A stretch of 64,000 bases of DNA. It comes from JAAXHH01 sp965225915 (GTDB taxonomy: Bacteria > JAAXHH01). The first letter of the stretch is position 1. Every line of letters begins with the position of its first letter. The stretch spans positions 1,240,001 through 1,304,000 of the forward strand of contig OZ245326.1 of the NCBI GenBank assembly GCA_965225915.1. Direction: 5' to 3'. Positions 1-8,580 of the stretch are shown one piece after another. Below the pieces are notes generated by a model. That model was not told where the DNA came from. It was given only the letters and a program-made list of their open reading frames with translations, and made no database searches. Both the position numbers and the translations under genes were made by a program.

Positions 1-653
1 TGGGGCTGCTGAACGCCCTGTACACCTATTGCGGAGACCCTCAGCCCACGGAGAAGCTCGCGAGGGACGCCTGCGAGATCGAAATCGCCCGCTGCGGCAA
101 GCCCATCGGGAAACAGGACCAGTACATCGCGGCGTACGGCGGTCTCCGCGGCCTAACGTTCAGGACCGGCGGCGTGGAGGTGGAACGCCTCGACGTGTCG
201 AACGACCACGCATTGGAATTGAGCGACCGTCTGATGCTGTTCTACACCAACAAGACGCGGAAGGCGGAAACTGTGCTGCGTGAGCAGAAAGCGCATATGA
301 CCACGAAGTTCGAATTGCTGAAGGAGATCAAGTCCGTGGCCCGGGACACGCGGGAAGCCCTGACCGCCGGGCGAATCGACGGAATGGGCGAACTGCTGAA
401 CCGGGGCTGGACCTGGAAGTACAGGATGTCCGGACTGGTCAGCAATGCCGAAATCGACACCATGTACCAGAGGGCGAGAGACGCCGGCGCCACGGGCGGC
501 AAGATATGCGGCGCGGGTGGCGGCGGTTTCCTGCTTCTGTATTGTCCCCGCCGGTCCCAACCCCGGGTTCGTGAAGCGCTTTCCGACTACCGGGAACTGC
601 CGTTCAACCTGGAACGGGATGGCACCAAGGTAATTTTCAATATGCGGAGGTAA
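1..653 (+). CDS. D-glycero-D-manno-heptose 7-phosphate kinase-like GHMP kinase (5' truncated)
   Basis: This is a GHMP-superfamily sugar kinase, cut by the left window edge. Reading begins in frame at base 3, and about 216 C-terminal residues are visible. The segment GKQDQYIAAYGG is the substrate-loop motif of the HddA-type heptose kinase and galactokinase-like branch, and GAGGGGFLLLY near the end is the third GHMP glycine-rich motif. The Gly-Lys-Gln-Asp context and the gmhA homologue starting 8 bp downstream argue for phosphorylation of heptose 7-phosphate at C1, on the route to GDP-heptose for LPS or S-layer glycans. The N-terminal ATP-binding motif lies outside the window, so exact substrate is inferred. 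A fucokinase or other sugar kinase is the alternative. Confidence 0.8.
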   Translation, partial: GLLNALYTYCGDPQPTEKLARDACEIEIARCGKPIGKQDQYIAAYGGLRGLTFRTGGVEVERLDVSNDHALELSDRLMLFYTNKTRKAETVLREQKAHMTTKFELLKEIKSVARDTREALTAGRIDGMGELLNRGWTWKYRMSGLVSNAEIDTMYQRARDAGATGGKICGAGGGGFLLLYCPRRSQPRVREALSDYRELPFNLERDGTKVIFNMRR

Positions 654-661
654 GCAACGAA

Positions 662-1228
662 ATGATCCGCGAATACCTCGACTGGACGCGGGACGTCTGC
701 GACAGGATCGAACCCCGCGAGGTGCAGGAACTGGTAGACCTCCTGATGGACGCGCGAAAGAACGGGCGGGGAATCTTCGTCTTTGGAAACGGCGGCAGCG
801 CGGCGACGGCTTCGCATTTCAGCGTGGACCTGGGCAAGGGCACGCTGCGCGACACGGAAGATCATCCCCGTTTCCGGGTCAACAGCCTTACGGACAACCT
901 GCCCTACGTCACGGCCTGGGCCAACGACTTCGACTACGATCAGGTTTTCGAACAGCAGTTGCGTAATCTCGGCGCGGCGGGCGACGTGGCCATAGGCATC
1001 AGCGCTTCGGGGAACAGCCCCAACGTGGTTCGCGCCATCGAATACGCCGGATCGGCCAGGATGGTTACGGTCGCGATGACGGGATTCTCCGGCGGAAAGT
1101 TGAAGGAGATGGCCGATCACTCGGTCCACGTCCCCGTGGACGACTACGGTATGGCGGAGAACATGCACATGATCATCGTCCACATCATCATCACGCAGAC
1201 TACGGCTCGCGTAGCGGACGGCGAATGA
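662..1228 (+). CDS. gmhA: Phosphoheptose isomerase-like SIS-domain protein
   Basis: The product has 188 residues and a single SIS (sugar isomerase) domain. FGNGGSAATASHFSVDL around residues 41-57 is the phosphate-binding loop, and GISASGNSPNVV near residues 117-128 is the second conserved SIS loop. Length and motifs fit GmhA, which converts sedoheptulose 7-phosphate to D-glycero-D-manno-heptose 7-phosphate in the cytoplasm. It follows the heptose kinase by 8 bp and its TGA overlaps the next start in ATGA, so the three genes are probably cotranscribed. A diphosphate-heptose pathway for envelope glycans is inferred from the pair. Another SIS isomerase cannot be excluded. Confidence 0.82.
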   Translation: MIREYLDWTRDVCDRIEPREVQELVDLLMDARKNGRGIFVFGNGGSAATASHFSVDLGKGTLRDTEDHPRFRVNSLTDNLPYVTAWANDFDYDQVFEQQLRNLGAAGDVAIGISASGNSPNVVRAIEYAGSARMVTVAMTGFSGGKLKEMADHSVHVPVDDYGMAENMHMIIVHIIITQTTARVADGE

Positions 1229-2103
1229 TCCTTCATTCCCACGCCAAGATAAACCTGGGTATCCACCTGCTTGGAAAGCGGGCCGACGGATATCACGAGA
1301 TCGTTACGCTGATGGAGTCCGTGGACCTGGGCGACGACGTGGAGGTTGCCGGACAGGAAAAGGGAACAACCGTGACCTGCACCGACCCTTCCGTTCCGAC
1401 GGACGGACGTAACCTGGTGAGCAGGGCGGCCGATCTCGTACGGGACCGGTACGGACTCGGCGAGCGGGGCGTATGTATACATATCGAGAAGCGCATCCCC
1501 GTGGCGGCGGGACTCGCCGGCGGGAGCGGCAACGCGGCCATGACCCTTCACGGGCTCAATGCGCTCTGGTCGCTGGGGTTGCGGGAAGCAGACCTGATGG
1601 AACTGGCCGCGGAGCTGGGGTCCGACGTACCGTTTTGCCTGTACGGCGGCACGGCGGTGGCAATCGGGAGAGGTGAGAAAGTCGAATGGCTGGAGAAGAC
1701 CGGTCCCCGCCACTACGTGTTGGTCTGTCCACCCCTTGCGGTCTCCAGCGGATGGGCCTACGGCCGCTCGAAATTGGAATTGACAAAAGAAAGGTCCTGT
1801 ATTAATTTAGTTGTTTCTGTCCTGCGGGCTAGGGACGTCGACAAACTGGCGGCCTGTCTGCATAACGACCTGGAACCGGCGGTGCGGGCGGCCCATCCCG
1901 AGATCGACAGGGCAAGGGGTCTGCTGGCTGACGCCGGCCTGGAAGGCATACTGATGTCGGGCAGCGGTCCGGCGGTCTTCGGAATGGCGCCCGGCCGGGC
2001 AGCGGCAGAACGGATAGCACTCGACCTGCGGGGACTGGTGGAACCGTCCTGGCGGGTCTTTGCGGTATCCTCGATATCCCGTGGGGATGCCGGGTCCATT
2101 TAA
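1225..2103 (+). CDS. ispE: 4-diphosphocytidyl-2-C-methyl-D-erythritol kinase
   Basis: This 292-residue GHMP kinase has the IspE pattern: an N-terminal HAKINLGIHLLGKR segment with the catalytic Lys, the ATP loop PVAAGLAGGSGNAAM near residue 92, the GSDVPFCLYGG catalytic Asp segment, and MSGSGPAVFG near the C-terminus. It phosphorylates CDP-methylerythritol in the MEP isoprenoid pathway. The start ATG overlaps the gmhA stop (ATGA), implying translational coupling. The ATP loop reads LAGGSGNAA where many IspE proteins have LGGGSSDAA, a mild divergence. The following prs and rplY genes match a common bacterial gene order. Confidence 0.93.
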   Translation: MILHSHAKINLGIHLLGKRADGYHEIVTLMESVDLGDDVEVAGQEKGTTVTCTDPSVPTDGRNLVSRAADLVRDRYGLGERGVCIHIEKRIPVAAGLAGGSGNAAMTLHGLNALWSLGLREADLMELAAELGSDVPFCLYGGTAVAIGRGEKVEWLEKTGPRHYVLVCPPLAVSSGWAYGRSKLELTKERSCINLVVSVLRARDVDKLAACLHNDLEPAVRAAHPEIDRARGLLADAGLEGILMSGSGPAVFGMAPGRAAAERIALDLRGLVEPSWRVFAVSSISRGDAGSI

Positions 2104-2108
2104 CTGTT

Positions 2109-2117
2109 GGAGGGAGG
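2109..2117 (+). promoter_or_regulatory. Shine-Dalgarno that fixes the prs start
   Basis: The purine run ggagggagg sits 7 bases before ATG 2125. An upstream in-frame TTG at 2107 would place this run inside the coding region, so the ATG is the better start. Confidence 0.7.
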
Positions 2118-2124
2118 ACAGAGC

Positions 2125-3078
2125 ATGGCGGTCGGTTTGAAGATTCTGAGTGGAAATTCAAACATACCGCTGGCACAAGACATCTGCAAATATCTCGGCA
2201 TACCAATGGGCAACGCCGCCGTTTCGCGATTCAGCGACAACGAGATCCGGATACACATCAACGAGGACATCCGAGGCACCGACGTGTTCGTGGTCCAGTC
2301 GACCAATCCGCCGGCTGAAAACCTCCTCGAGTTGCTGTTGCTTCTGGATGCGGCCAAGCGGGCTTCGGCGCGAAGGGCCACCGCGGTGATCCCCTATTTC
2401 GGCTATGCCCGCCAGGACCGCAAGGCTGGGCCCAGGGTTCCCATTTCGGCCAAGGTCGTCGCGAACCTGATCGCCGCTGCCGGGGCGGACCGGGTGCTGA
2501 CGATGGACCTGCACGCGCCCCAGATCCAGGGGTTCTTCGACATTCCCCTGGACCATCTCTACTCCGCGCCCGTGTTCACGCGCCGGCTAAGGGAACTGGG
2601 GACATCGGAGAATCTCGTGATCGCTGCCCCGGACGCGGGGGGCATGGCCATGGCCCGGTCTTACGGCAGGCGTCTTGACTGTCCCCTGGCGCTCGTGGAC
2701 AAGCGGCGCCCAAGACCCAACGTCTCCGAGGTCGTCAACGTAATCGGCGAAGTGGAAGGAAAGAACGTGATCATCCGCGACGACATGATCGACACCGGGG
2801 GAAGCTTGGCCGGAGCAGCCGAGGCTTTGAAAAAGAACGGTGCCGAAACGATTTACGCGGCGTGTACCCACGCGTTGCTTTCCGGTAACGCCGTACAGAA
2901 GGTGGAGGATTCCGTACTGGACTGCCTGATCGTCTCGGACACGATACACCTGAGTCCGGACAAGCAAAGCGGCAAGCTGGAGCAGCTGTCCGTGGCGTCC
3001 CTGTTCGGCGAGGCGATCAAGCGCATACACGAAGAAAAATCCGTCAGTTCACTGTTCGAATCGTCGGATCAGACCTGA
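2125..3078 (+). CDS. prs: Ribose-phosphate pyrophosphokinase (PRPP synthetase)
   Basis: The 317-residue product makes PRPP from ribose 5-phosphate and ATP for nucleotide, His and Trp synthesis. Visible motifs are FSDNEIRIHINEDIRG, the ATP-binding YFGYARQDRKAGPRVPISAK segment, MDLHAPQIQGFFDIP, and the PRPP/ribose-phosphate loop IRDDMIDTGGS. The usual loop reads VDDMIDTAGT, so Arg before DD and Gly-Gly-Ser are slight departures. The length is normal for class I enzymes. The start was chosen at ATG 2125 because of the strong purine-rich site just upstream. PRPP is also the substrate of the pyrR product encoded further along the window. Confidence 0.96.
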   Translation: MAVGLKILSGNSNIPLAQDICKYLGIPMGNAAVSRFSDNEIRIHINEDIRGTDVFVVQSTNPPAENLLELLLLLDAAKRASARRATAVIPYFGYARQDRKAGPRVPISAKVVANLIAAAGADRVLTMDLHAPQIQGFFDIPLDHLYSAPVFTRRLRELGTSENLVIAAPDAGGMAMARSYGRRLDCPLALVDKRRPRPNVSEVVNVIGEVEGKNVIIRDDMIDTGGSLAGAAEALKKNGAETIYAACTHALLSGNAVQKVEDSVLDCLIVSDTIHLSPDKQSGKLEQLSVASLFGEAIKRIHEEKSVSSLFESSDQT

Positions 3079-3164
3079 GATAGATCAATCCAGCGCCACA
3101 TGAAAAGGAAATCCAACCGGAGCTGGATCGCAACTGTACGTCAGAATTCGCACAGGAGAAGGAC

Positions 3165-3821
3165 ATGAACGAGGTATCACTTAAAGCCCGTCAGCGGACG
3201 GACACCGGAAAACAGGTCGCCAAGTCGCTTCGGCGGGACGGCGGCCTGCCCGCTGTGGTCTACGGAAGCGGGGAACCCCCGACGCCATTGATCCTCGACT
3301 ACCGCGAGTTCGAGGGATTCCTGATGAATACCAGGGGAGAAAGTGTCGTCATCAACCTCGAAATCGAAGGCATGGCGGCAAAGAAAACCCTGTTGCGGGA
3401 TATTCAGAGGGATTACCTGAAAAACTCGGTACTGCACGCCGATTTTCAGCAAATCAGGATGAGCGACCGGATCACGACCGAGGTCTCGCTCGTTCTTACG
3501 GGTCAATCTATCGGTGTGACGAGAGACGGGGGAGTGCTGGATCAGTCCCTGCGAGTGATTGAAATAAGCTGCGTCGCATCGGAGATTCCCGAGCACCTGG
3601 AAGTGGACATCAGCGGCCTGGACCTGGGTGAAACGATCCACGTAGGCGATCTTTCTTTCGAACACGCCGAAATCGTGACCGAAGGAGAAGTCGCCGTGGT
3701 GTCTGTACTGATGCCGATGGCCGAGGAGCCGGAGGAAGAAGAAGTCGACCTGGACCAGGAAGAACCGGAAATCATCGGCCAAAGCCAGGAAGACCAAGAA
3801 GACACCGAAGAAGAGGGATAA
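3165..3821 (+). CDS. rplY: 50S ribosomal protein L25 / general stress protein Ctc
   Basis: The 218-residue protein has the two-domain CTC/TL5 form of bL25. An N-terminal 5S-rRNA-binding beta barrel (LKARQRTDTGKQVAKSLRR through about residue 95) is followed by the C-terminal TL5 domain. The last ~35 residues form a very acidic Glu/Asp tail, common in long L25 proteins. AGGAGAAGG lies directly before ATG 3165. It sits between prs and pth, the usual prs-rplY-pth arrangement, which supports the call. Confidence 0.93.
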   Translation: MNEVSLKARQRTDTGKQVAKSLRRDGGLPAVVYGSGEPPTPLILDYREFEGFLMNTRGESVVINLEIEGMAAKKTLLRDIQRDYLKNSVLHADFQQIRMSDRITTEVSLVLTGQSIGVTRDGGVLDQSLRVIEISCVASEIPEHLEVDISGLDLGETIHVGDLSFEHAEIVTEGEVAVVSVLMPMAEEPEEEEVDLDQEEPEIIGQSQEDQEDTEEEG

Positions 3822-3881
3822 GGCAGCCTCTTTATGTGTCAGCATGCCGATTCCGGTCCCTCGCGGCCTGAAGGTTCGTCC

Positions 3882-4457
3882 ATGCATGCCTTCATCGGTC
3901 TCGGCAATCCGGGCGTTCGGTACGCGGGCACACGCCATAACGCCGGTTTCGAAGTGATCGACACCTGGCTTCGGCGGCTCGATCTCGAGCTTGCCCCGGT
4001 AAGCCAACGGTTTCACGGCGCGGTTGCCACGATCGCAGGGCTGCCCGTGGCGCTGGTAAAGCCGATGACCTTCATGAACCGCAGCGGTTACGCGGTCAGT
4101 GAGGCGGTCGGACATTACGAACTTGACGTCCATCGCATCGTGGTCGTTTGCGACGACGTCAACCTGCCCTTCGGTACGCTGCGTCTGAGGGCGACGGGCA
4201 GTCATGGCGGCCACCGGGGACTGGAATCCATTATAGACGCGCTGGGTACGGTCGAATTCGCCCGTCAGCGCATCGGCGTTGACGTTCCCCGGGAAGCCGA
4301 CACGCTGATCGATTACGTGCTGGAGGAATTCAACAAGGAAGAAACATCCGATCTGCCCTTCGTCCTTGACCGGGCCTGCAACCAGCTGGAGTTGTTCGTG
4401 AGCGACGGTTGCAGCGAGGCTGCGAGCAGGTACAACGGTCCGTCTTTCACAGACTGA
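3882..4457 (+). CDS. pth: Peptidyl-tRNA hydrolase
   Basis: The product has 191 residues from ATG 3882, the normal size for Pth. It starts with MHAFIGLGNPG, and RHNAGF carries the catalytic His. MTFMNRSG and VVCDDVNLPFGTLRLR hold the conserved Asn and Asp, and GSHGGHRGLESII follows. The enzyme recycles peptidyl-tRNA released from stalled ribosomes. An in-frame ATG at 3834 would add 16 residues with no family similarity. GAAGG about 7 bases before 3882 supports the shorter form. It sits in a translation-related cluster after rplY. Confidence 0.94.
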   Translation: MHAFIGLGNPGVRYAGTRHNAGFEVIDTWLRRLDLELAPVSQRFHGAVATIAGLPVALVKPMTFMNRSGYAVSEAVGHYELDVHRIVVVCDDVNLPFGTLRLRATGSHGGHRGLESIIDALGTVEFARQRIGVDVPREADTLIDYVLEEFNKEETSDLPFVLDRACNQLELFVSDGCSEAASRYNGPSFTD

Positions 4458-4497
4458 AGGCAAGCCGGCTGAACGAATCCGCATACAACCAAGGAGA

Positions 4498-4851
4498 ATG
4501 CACGTGCGGTCCTATGAAACAGTAGTGATTATCGATTCCCGCCTCGAAGAAGCGCCTCTCGAGGAGGAGATAACTTCCATCGAAGGACTCATTTCCTCGA
4601 ATCAGGGTGAGGTCGTCGACACGGAACGCTGGGGCAGGCGAAAACTCAGCTACGAGATCAACGAGTCCCACCAGGGGGTTTACACCCTGATCCGCTTCGA
4701 TGGCGAACCGAACCTGGTGGACGTGCTGGACCGGGCGTTCAAGTTGAACGATCGCGTACTCCGCCATATGACGAAACGGGTCAAGAAGCATCCCGCCCGT
4801 GTATATGAAAAGAGAGACCAATCCGAAAAGGAGACAGGAGCCGAAGCATGA
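4498..4851 (+). CDS. rpsF: 30S ribosomal protein S6
   Basis: The 117-residue protein shows the bS6 pattern: YETVVIIDSRLEE at the N-terminus, GEVVDTERWGRRKLSYEIN in the middle, and LNDRVLRHMTKRV near the end. It binds the central domain of 16S rRNA together with S18. AAGGAG precedes ATG 4498. The stop overlaps the rpsR start (ATGA), which suggests translational coupling. There is no ssb gene between rpsF and rpsR, unlike many bacteria. Confidence 0.95.
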   Translation: MHVRSYETVVIIDSRLEEAPLEEEITSIEGLISSNQGEVVDTERWGRRKLSYEINESHQGVYTLIRFDGEPNLVDVLDRAFKLNDRVLRHMTKRVKKHPARVYEKRDQSEKETGAEA

Positions 4852-5072
4852 ATCAATCCAGGACGAGAAAGCAGAAACGCATTCCGGGCCGCATAAAGAA
4901 CATCGATTACAAGGACCCGAAGCAGCTCCGGCGTTTCGTCACCGATCGGGGAAAGATCGTGCCCAGCCGCATCTCAGGGGCCAGCGCCCTGTGCCAGCGG
5001 CGCTTGGCGAAGGCCGTCAAGCGGGCGCGGCATATCGGCCTGCTCCCCTTCATCGAAGAAACCTACAAGTAG
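4848..5072 (+). CDS. rpsR: 30S ribosomal protein S18
   Basis: This basic 74-residue protein matches bS18: IDYKDPKQLRRFVTDRGKI, SRISGASALCQRRLAKAVK, and the ending RARHIGLLPF. S18 pairs with S6 on the small subunit platform. Its ATG overlaps the rpsF stop by 4 bases and rplI follows 14 bp later, so the three genes form a ribosomal operon. Confidence 0.95.
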   Translation: MNQSRTRKQKRIPGRIKNIDYKDPKQLRRFVTDRGKIVPSRISGASALCQRRLAKAVKRARHIGLLPFIEETYK

Positions 5073-5086
5073 CCGAGGAGTCGGAC

Positions 5087-5530
5087 GTGAAGCTCATTTT
5101 GACCGAATCTGTTCAGAACCTGGGAAACATCGGTGAAATCGTCGAGGTTTCTAACGGTTACGGCAGAAACTACCTGATGCTCTCGAAGAAGGCCGTTCCG
5201 GCGACGCCCGGAAACCTGAAAATGCTTCAAGGCAAAATGAAGCGTCAACTGGCCCAGGAAGCCAAGACGCAGGAGCAGGCTTCGGTACTCTCCGGGATCC
5301 TGGAAGAAGTCTCCCTTACCGCCGTCGTTCAGGTCGGGGAAGAAGACCGCATGTTCGGTGCCGTGACCCAGCAGCACATCGCCGACCTGCTGAAGGAAAA
5401 AGGTTACGATATCGACCGTCGCAAGATCAATATGGACGAGCCCATCAAGGCGCTGGGCATATACACCATTCCCATCGCGCTGCATGCCCAGGTCGAGGCT
5501 AACGTGAAACTGTGGGTGGTCAAGGAATAG
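5087..5530 (+). CDS. rplI: 50S ribosomal protein L9
   Basis: The 147-residue product from GTG 5087 begins VKLILTESVQNLGNIGEIV and carries VSNGYGRNYLMLSKKAVPAT, the L9 N-terminal rRNA-binding domain. A charged helix (about residues 45-75) links to the C-terminal domain with FGAVTQQHIADLL. GAGGAG lies about 6 bases before the GTG. The open frame continues upstream into rpsF/rpsR sequence, but homology starts exactly at this GTG. It is third in the rpsF-rpsR-rplI operon. Confidence 0.94.
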   Translation: MKLILTESVQNLGNIGEIVEVSNGYGRNYLMLSKKAVPATPGNLKMLQGKMKRQLAQEAKTQEQASVLSGILEEVSLTAVVQVGEEDRMFGAVTQQHIADLLKEKGYDIDRRKINMDEPIKALGIYTIPIALHAQVEANVKLWVVKE

Positions 5531-5609
5531 GGACGGATCGCGCCTCAATTTAGTCTTGACGCAAAGTGCCGGAATTCGTATATTGAGCGCTCGTGGAGAT
5601 GGAGGAAGA

Positions 5610-5900
5610 ATGGCGAGAAGATCGCAGTCGGAGCCCGGTTCATCCCGGTCATCAGGACGGCGTCGCGCCACGGGAAGTCAGACATACGCCCTGCCGTTTC
5701 GGGGTTCCCACTATCGTCTCCTCGGTGTGGTACTCGGCGCTATACTTCTGGGTTTCATCGCGCTGGCGTACGGATCGATCACACTGGCGCCGATGTTGAT
5801 GGTTTCCGGTTACTGCCTGGGCATTCCCGTGGTTCTGATCTGGAGAGGAAAGGCTGCAAGAACGGGTTCAGCCAACGACCGGGTATCGCGTCAACCGTAA
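5610..5900 (+). CDS. Small two-helix membrane protein (DUF3098-like)
   Basis: This 96-residue protein has a basic, Ser-rich N-terminus (about 25 residues), the segment YALPFRGSHYRLLG, and two hydrophobic helices at about residues 38-56 and 59-75 joined by a short turn containing SITLAPML. That PF-x-G-x-x-Y plus LAP-x-L layout resembles the small DUF3098 membrane proteins of the FCB group, so inner-membrane location is likely and function is unknown. GGAGG precedes ATG 5610. An in-frame start at 5556 lacks such a site. It follows rplI by 79 bp and precedes the tRNA cluster. Confidence 0.65.
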   Translation: MARRSQSEPGSSRSSGRRRATGSQTYALPFRGSHYRLLGVVLGAILLGFIALAYGSITLAPMLMVSGYCLGIPVVLIWRGKAARTGSANDRVSRQP

Positions 5901-5915
5901 CGTGCGATCACGTAC

Positions 5916-5990
5916 GGGCGATTAGCTCAGTTGGTTCAGAGCGCATGCCTTACAAGCATGAGGTCACTGGTTCGAATCCAGTATCGCCCA
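5916..5990 (+). tRNA. tRNA-Val (TAC)
   Basis: The 75-nt cloverleaf has acceptor GGGCGAT pairing with ATCGCCC, discriminator A, and no encoded CCA. The anticodon stem CATGC/GCATG encloses loop CTTACAA with anticodon TAC at 5951-5953. The T-arm contains GGTTCGAATCC. Confidence 0.95.
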
Positions 5991-6001
5991 TGCAACATAT
6001 C

Positions 6002-6076
6002 GGGGATGTAGTTCAATCTGGTTAGAGCACTGCCCTGTCACGGCAGAAGTTGCGGGTTCGAGTCCCGTCGTCCCCG
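6002..6076 (+). tRNA. tRNA-Asp (GTC)
   Basis: The 75-nt cloverleaf has acceptor GGGGATG pairing with CGTCCCC (one T-G pair) and discriminator G, typical of tRNA-Asp. The anticodon loop CTGTCAC gives anticodon GTC at 6037-6039. It lies 11 bases after tRNA-Val. Confidence 0.95.
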
Positions 6077-6088
6077 TTATATTTAATC

Positions 6089-6126
6089 GATAGCCCGTCG
6101 AATGAGCATGTCTCCGGCGGGCTATC
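6089..6126 (+). terminator. Hairpin between tRNA-Asp and tRNA-Leu
   Basis: GATAGCCCGTC at 6089-6099 pairs with GGCGGGCTATC at 6116-6126 (11 pairs, one T-G) around a 16-nt loop. There is only a weak T run after it. It could be a processing or termination signal within the tRNA transcript. Termination is uncertain. Confidence 0.45.
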
Positions 6127-6134
6127 TTGATTAT

Positions 6135-6218
6135 GCCGGAGTGGTGGAATTGGTAGACGCGAGGGACTCAAAATCCCTTGACCGCAAGGTCGTGTCGGTT
6201 CGAGTCCGACCTCCGGCA
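6135..6218 (+). tRNA. tRNA-Leu (CAA)
   Basis: The 84-nt class II tRNA has acceptor GCCGGAG pairing with CTCCGGC, discriminator A, and a long variable arm (GACCGCAAGGTC). The anticodon stem AGGGA/TCCCT encloses loop CTCAAAA, anticodon CAA at 6169-6171. Confidence 0.94.
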
Positions 6219-6267
6219 TCCTTTTTATTGCTGGCCACCCACCTCGAACTGAAAGCAGGATGCAACG

Positions 6268-7383
6268 ATGTTCGATCCCGTCCACGTAACCAGGGAACTG
6301 ATCGCCTTCAATTCGATCAGCGCCAACAGCAACGCTCCCGTATCGGATTACCTGCATGAGCAACTCGACCGGTTGGATTTCACGGTCGAACGCATAGCCT
6401 ACCAGGACGATAAGGGCGTGGAAAAGGTCAATCTCGTCGGCCGCAAGGGAGAAGGCACGGGCGGATTGGCGCTGCTGGGCCATTCCGATACTGTCCCGGT
6501 GGACGGCTGGGAAGAAGACCCCTTTTCGGCGGTGATCAGAAACAACAGGATTTACGGGCGGGGAAGTTGTGATATGAAGGGCGCCCTGTCCACCATGCTA
6601 GCGGCGGGCGCGGCCTTCGAGGCATCGGACCTTTCCGCGCCGGTCTACCTCGTGTTCACGGCCGACGAGGAAGTCGGCTGCTGGGGCGCGGCCGAAGTCA
6701 GCGACCGGTCAAAACTCCTGGCGGAGAACGACCTGCGCTACGGGATCATCTGCGAACCGACACTCATGCAGGTCGTACGGGCGCACAAGGGGGCGATATT
6801 CCTCCGGGCGGAGACAACGGGCCGGGCGGCCCATAGCAGTACCGGAAGAGGCCTTAACGCCCATCTCGCCATGATACCCTTTCTCTCGGAGATGAAGGCG
6901 ATCCATGATGAACTGCGCTCGGACCCCGTCCATCTGAACGATGAATTCGATCCGCCCTTTTCCGATTGGAACATCGGGATCAACGACGGCGGAATTGCCC
7001 TGAACATGACGGCGCCTCGTAGCGTATGCACGGTCTACTACCGGCCGATGCCCGGCCAGGACCAGGAGGCCCTCCTGGACCGAACCCGGCACGCGGCCGA
7101 CCGGTGCGGTGTGGATCTGACGATCCAGAAGATCGGGGATCCCTTCAGCACGTCCGCGGATTCAGAATTGGTCCAGAAGGCGCTTCGGGTCACCGGAACG
7201 GAGAAGGCCCGTACGGTACCTTACGGAACAGACGGCCTGGTCTTCGGCAGGAAGATGGAACTGATCCTGCTGGGCCCTGGGGATATACGCCAGGCCCACA
7301 CGGTGGACGAATGGATGGACCTCGACCAGTTCGATCTGGCGATCGACGTGTACAAGGCCATGATCCGCGCGTTCTGCGTGTGA
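6268..7383 (+). CDS. M20-family metallopeptidase / deacylase (ArgE/DapE-like)
   Basis: This 371-residue cytosolic di-zinc hydrolase is of the M20/ArgE/DapE/CPG2 group. Metal and catalytic residues are visible: His72 in LLGHSDTVP, bridging Asp102 in GRGSCDMKGA, the catalytic Glu pair at 134-135 in TADEEVGCWG, Glu163 in ICEPT, and the C-terminal QAHTVDEW His. The lid-domain His is in GRAAHSSTG. The family cleaves N-acyl groups or terminal amino acids. The specific substrate cannot be read from sequence, though acetylornithine deacetylase or succinyl-diaminopimelate desuccinylase are candidates. It follows the tRNA cluster and stands upstream of ychF. Confidence 0.82.
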   Translation: MFDPVHVTRELIAFNSISANSNAPVSDYLHEQLDRLDFTVERIAYQDDKGVEKVNLVGRKGEGTGGLALLGHSDTVPVDGWEEDPFSAVIRNNRIYGRGSCDMKGALSTMLAAGAAFEASDLSAPVYLVFTADEEVGCWGAAEVSDRSKLLAENDLRYGIICEPTLMQVVRAHKGAIFLRAETTGRAAHSSTGRGLNAHLAMIPFLSEMKAIHDELRSDPVHLNDEFDPPFSDWNIGINDGGIALNMTAPRSVCTVYYRPMPGQDQEALLDRTRHAADRCGVDLTIQKIGDPFSTSADSELVQKALRVTGTEKARTVPYGTDGLVFGRKMELILLGPGDIRQAHTVDEWMDLDQFDLAIDVYKAMIRAFCV

Positions 7384-7492
7384 TGGTCAGCATGGTCAGC
7401 AGGGCCCGCGGGGACGAAGCCTGGTCTGCAGGGGAAGCATGGTCCACCCCCGCTCACCAGTCTGAGTATAACGACTCCAGGAGGATACGAAT

Positions 7493-8566
7493 TTGCAGAT
7501 AGGCCTCGTCGGCCTGCCCGGTTCCGGTAAGACCACGTTGTTCAACGCGCTGGTAAGAGCCACCGCGGAAACCGGCGGATTCTCAGGGATGAATAAGGCC
7601 AACCGGGGGACGATCAAGGTTCCGGATCAAAGGGTGACCCGCCTTTCCGGTCTGTTCAGTCCCCTCAAGACCACCTTCGCCACCGTGGATTATCTCGACA
7701 TCGGCGGCATAACGGCGGGGTCCGGAAGACAGGAGGAGCAGCAGAGCGACGGGGGACTGAACGACCTGCGCAACATGGACGTGCTGGTGCACGTCCTCCG
7801 CGGATTTCCCGACCTGGCCGGTACTTCCGTTTCCCCGGCAGCGGATTTCGAGACGGTGGAGTTCGAACTCGCCATCGCCGATCTCGAGATCATCGAGCGC
7901 CGGTTGGCCCGGTTGTCCAAGGAGGCCCGGTCCACGAAGCGGCCGGAACTGGTGCGCGAATGCGAACTGCTAGAACAGTGCAAGGAGGAAATCGAAGGGG
8001 GCGGGGTCATACGGAACCTCGAATTCGTACCGGAAGACGAGAAAAAGCTGAGAGGCTACCGGTTTCTGTCGCAGAAACCCGTTCTCCTGGTGATGAATAT
8101 CCCTGAGGAAGACCTGGGCCGGGAAGTGCAACGACTGGAAGAACTGGGGGAGTACCCCGATCATCTGGACACCCTGGCGCTTTCCGCAAAGGTCGAAATG
8201 GAAATTACCCAACTCGACGAGCGTGACGCCGGCGCATTCCTGGACGAACTGGGCATCGGGGAATCCGCCCTGAACCGTATGATCATCGCCTCGTACCGGC
8301 TGTTGAACCTGATCTCCTTTTTTACCGTGGGGGAAGACGAGGTAAGGGCCTGGACCATCACACGGGGCGTCACGGCGCCCGAAGCGGCCGGGGCGATTCA
8401 CTCCGACCTGGAGCGGGGATTCATTCGGGCCGAAACGGCGGAATGGCAAACACTGCTCGATCTCGGGGGATGGCAGGCAGCGAAGGAGAAAGGCGTGTTG
8501 CGCGTCGAAGGCAAACAGTACGTCGTCATGGACGGTGACGTGATCAACGTGCGTTTCAACGTTTGA
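7493..8566 (+). CDS. ychF: Ribosome-associated ATPase/GTPase YchF
   Basis: The 357-residue Obg-family P-loop protein uses a TTG start preceded by AGGAGGA. The Walker A segment is GLPGSGKTTLFNAL. Most YchF proteins read GLPNVGKSTLFNAL, so this one is divergent. VDYLDIGGIT is the switch region and LLVMNIPEEDLG occupies the specificity-motif position. The C-terminal TGS domain runs from ISFFTVGEDEVRAWTI to the end, with GFIRAE and the terminal GDVINVRFNV. YchF binds ATP preferentially and associates with ribosomes under stress. A partial degenerate copy of this gene starts 14 bp downstream. Confidence 0.9.
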   Translation: MQIGLVGLPGSGKTTLFNALVRATAETGGFSGMNKANRGTIKVPDQRVTRLSGLFSPLKTTFATVDYLDIGGITAGSGRQEEQQSDGGLNDLRNMDVLVHVLRGFPDLAGTSVSPAADFETVEFELAIADLEIIERRLARLSKEARSTKRPELVRECELLEQCKEEIEGGGVIRNLEFVPEDEKKLRGYRFLSQKPVLLVMNIPEEDLGREVQRLEELGEYPDHLDTLALSAKVEMEITQLDERDAGAFLDELGIGESALNRMIIASYRLLNLISFFTVGEDEVRAWTITRGVTAPEAAGAIHSDLERGFIRAETAEWQTLLDLGGWQAAKEKGVLRVEGKQYVVMDGDVINVRFNV

Positions 8567-8580
8567 ACCTGACGTAAAGA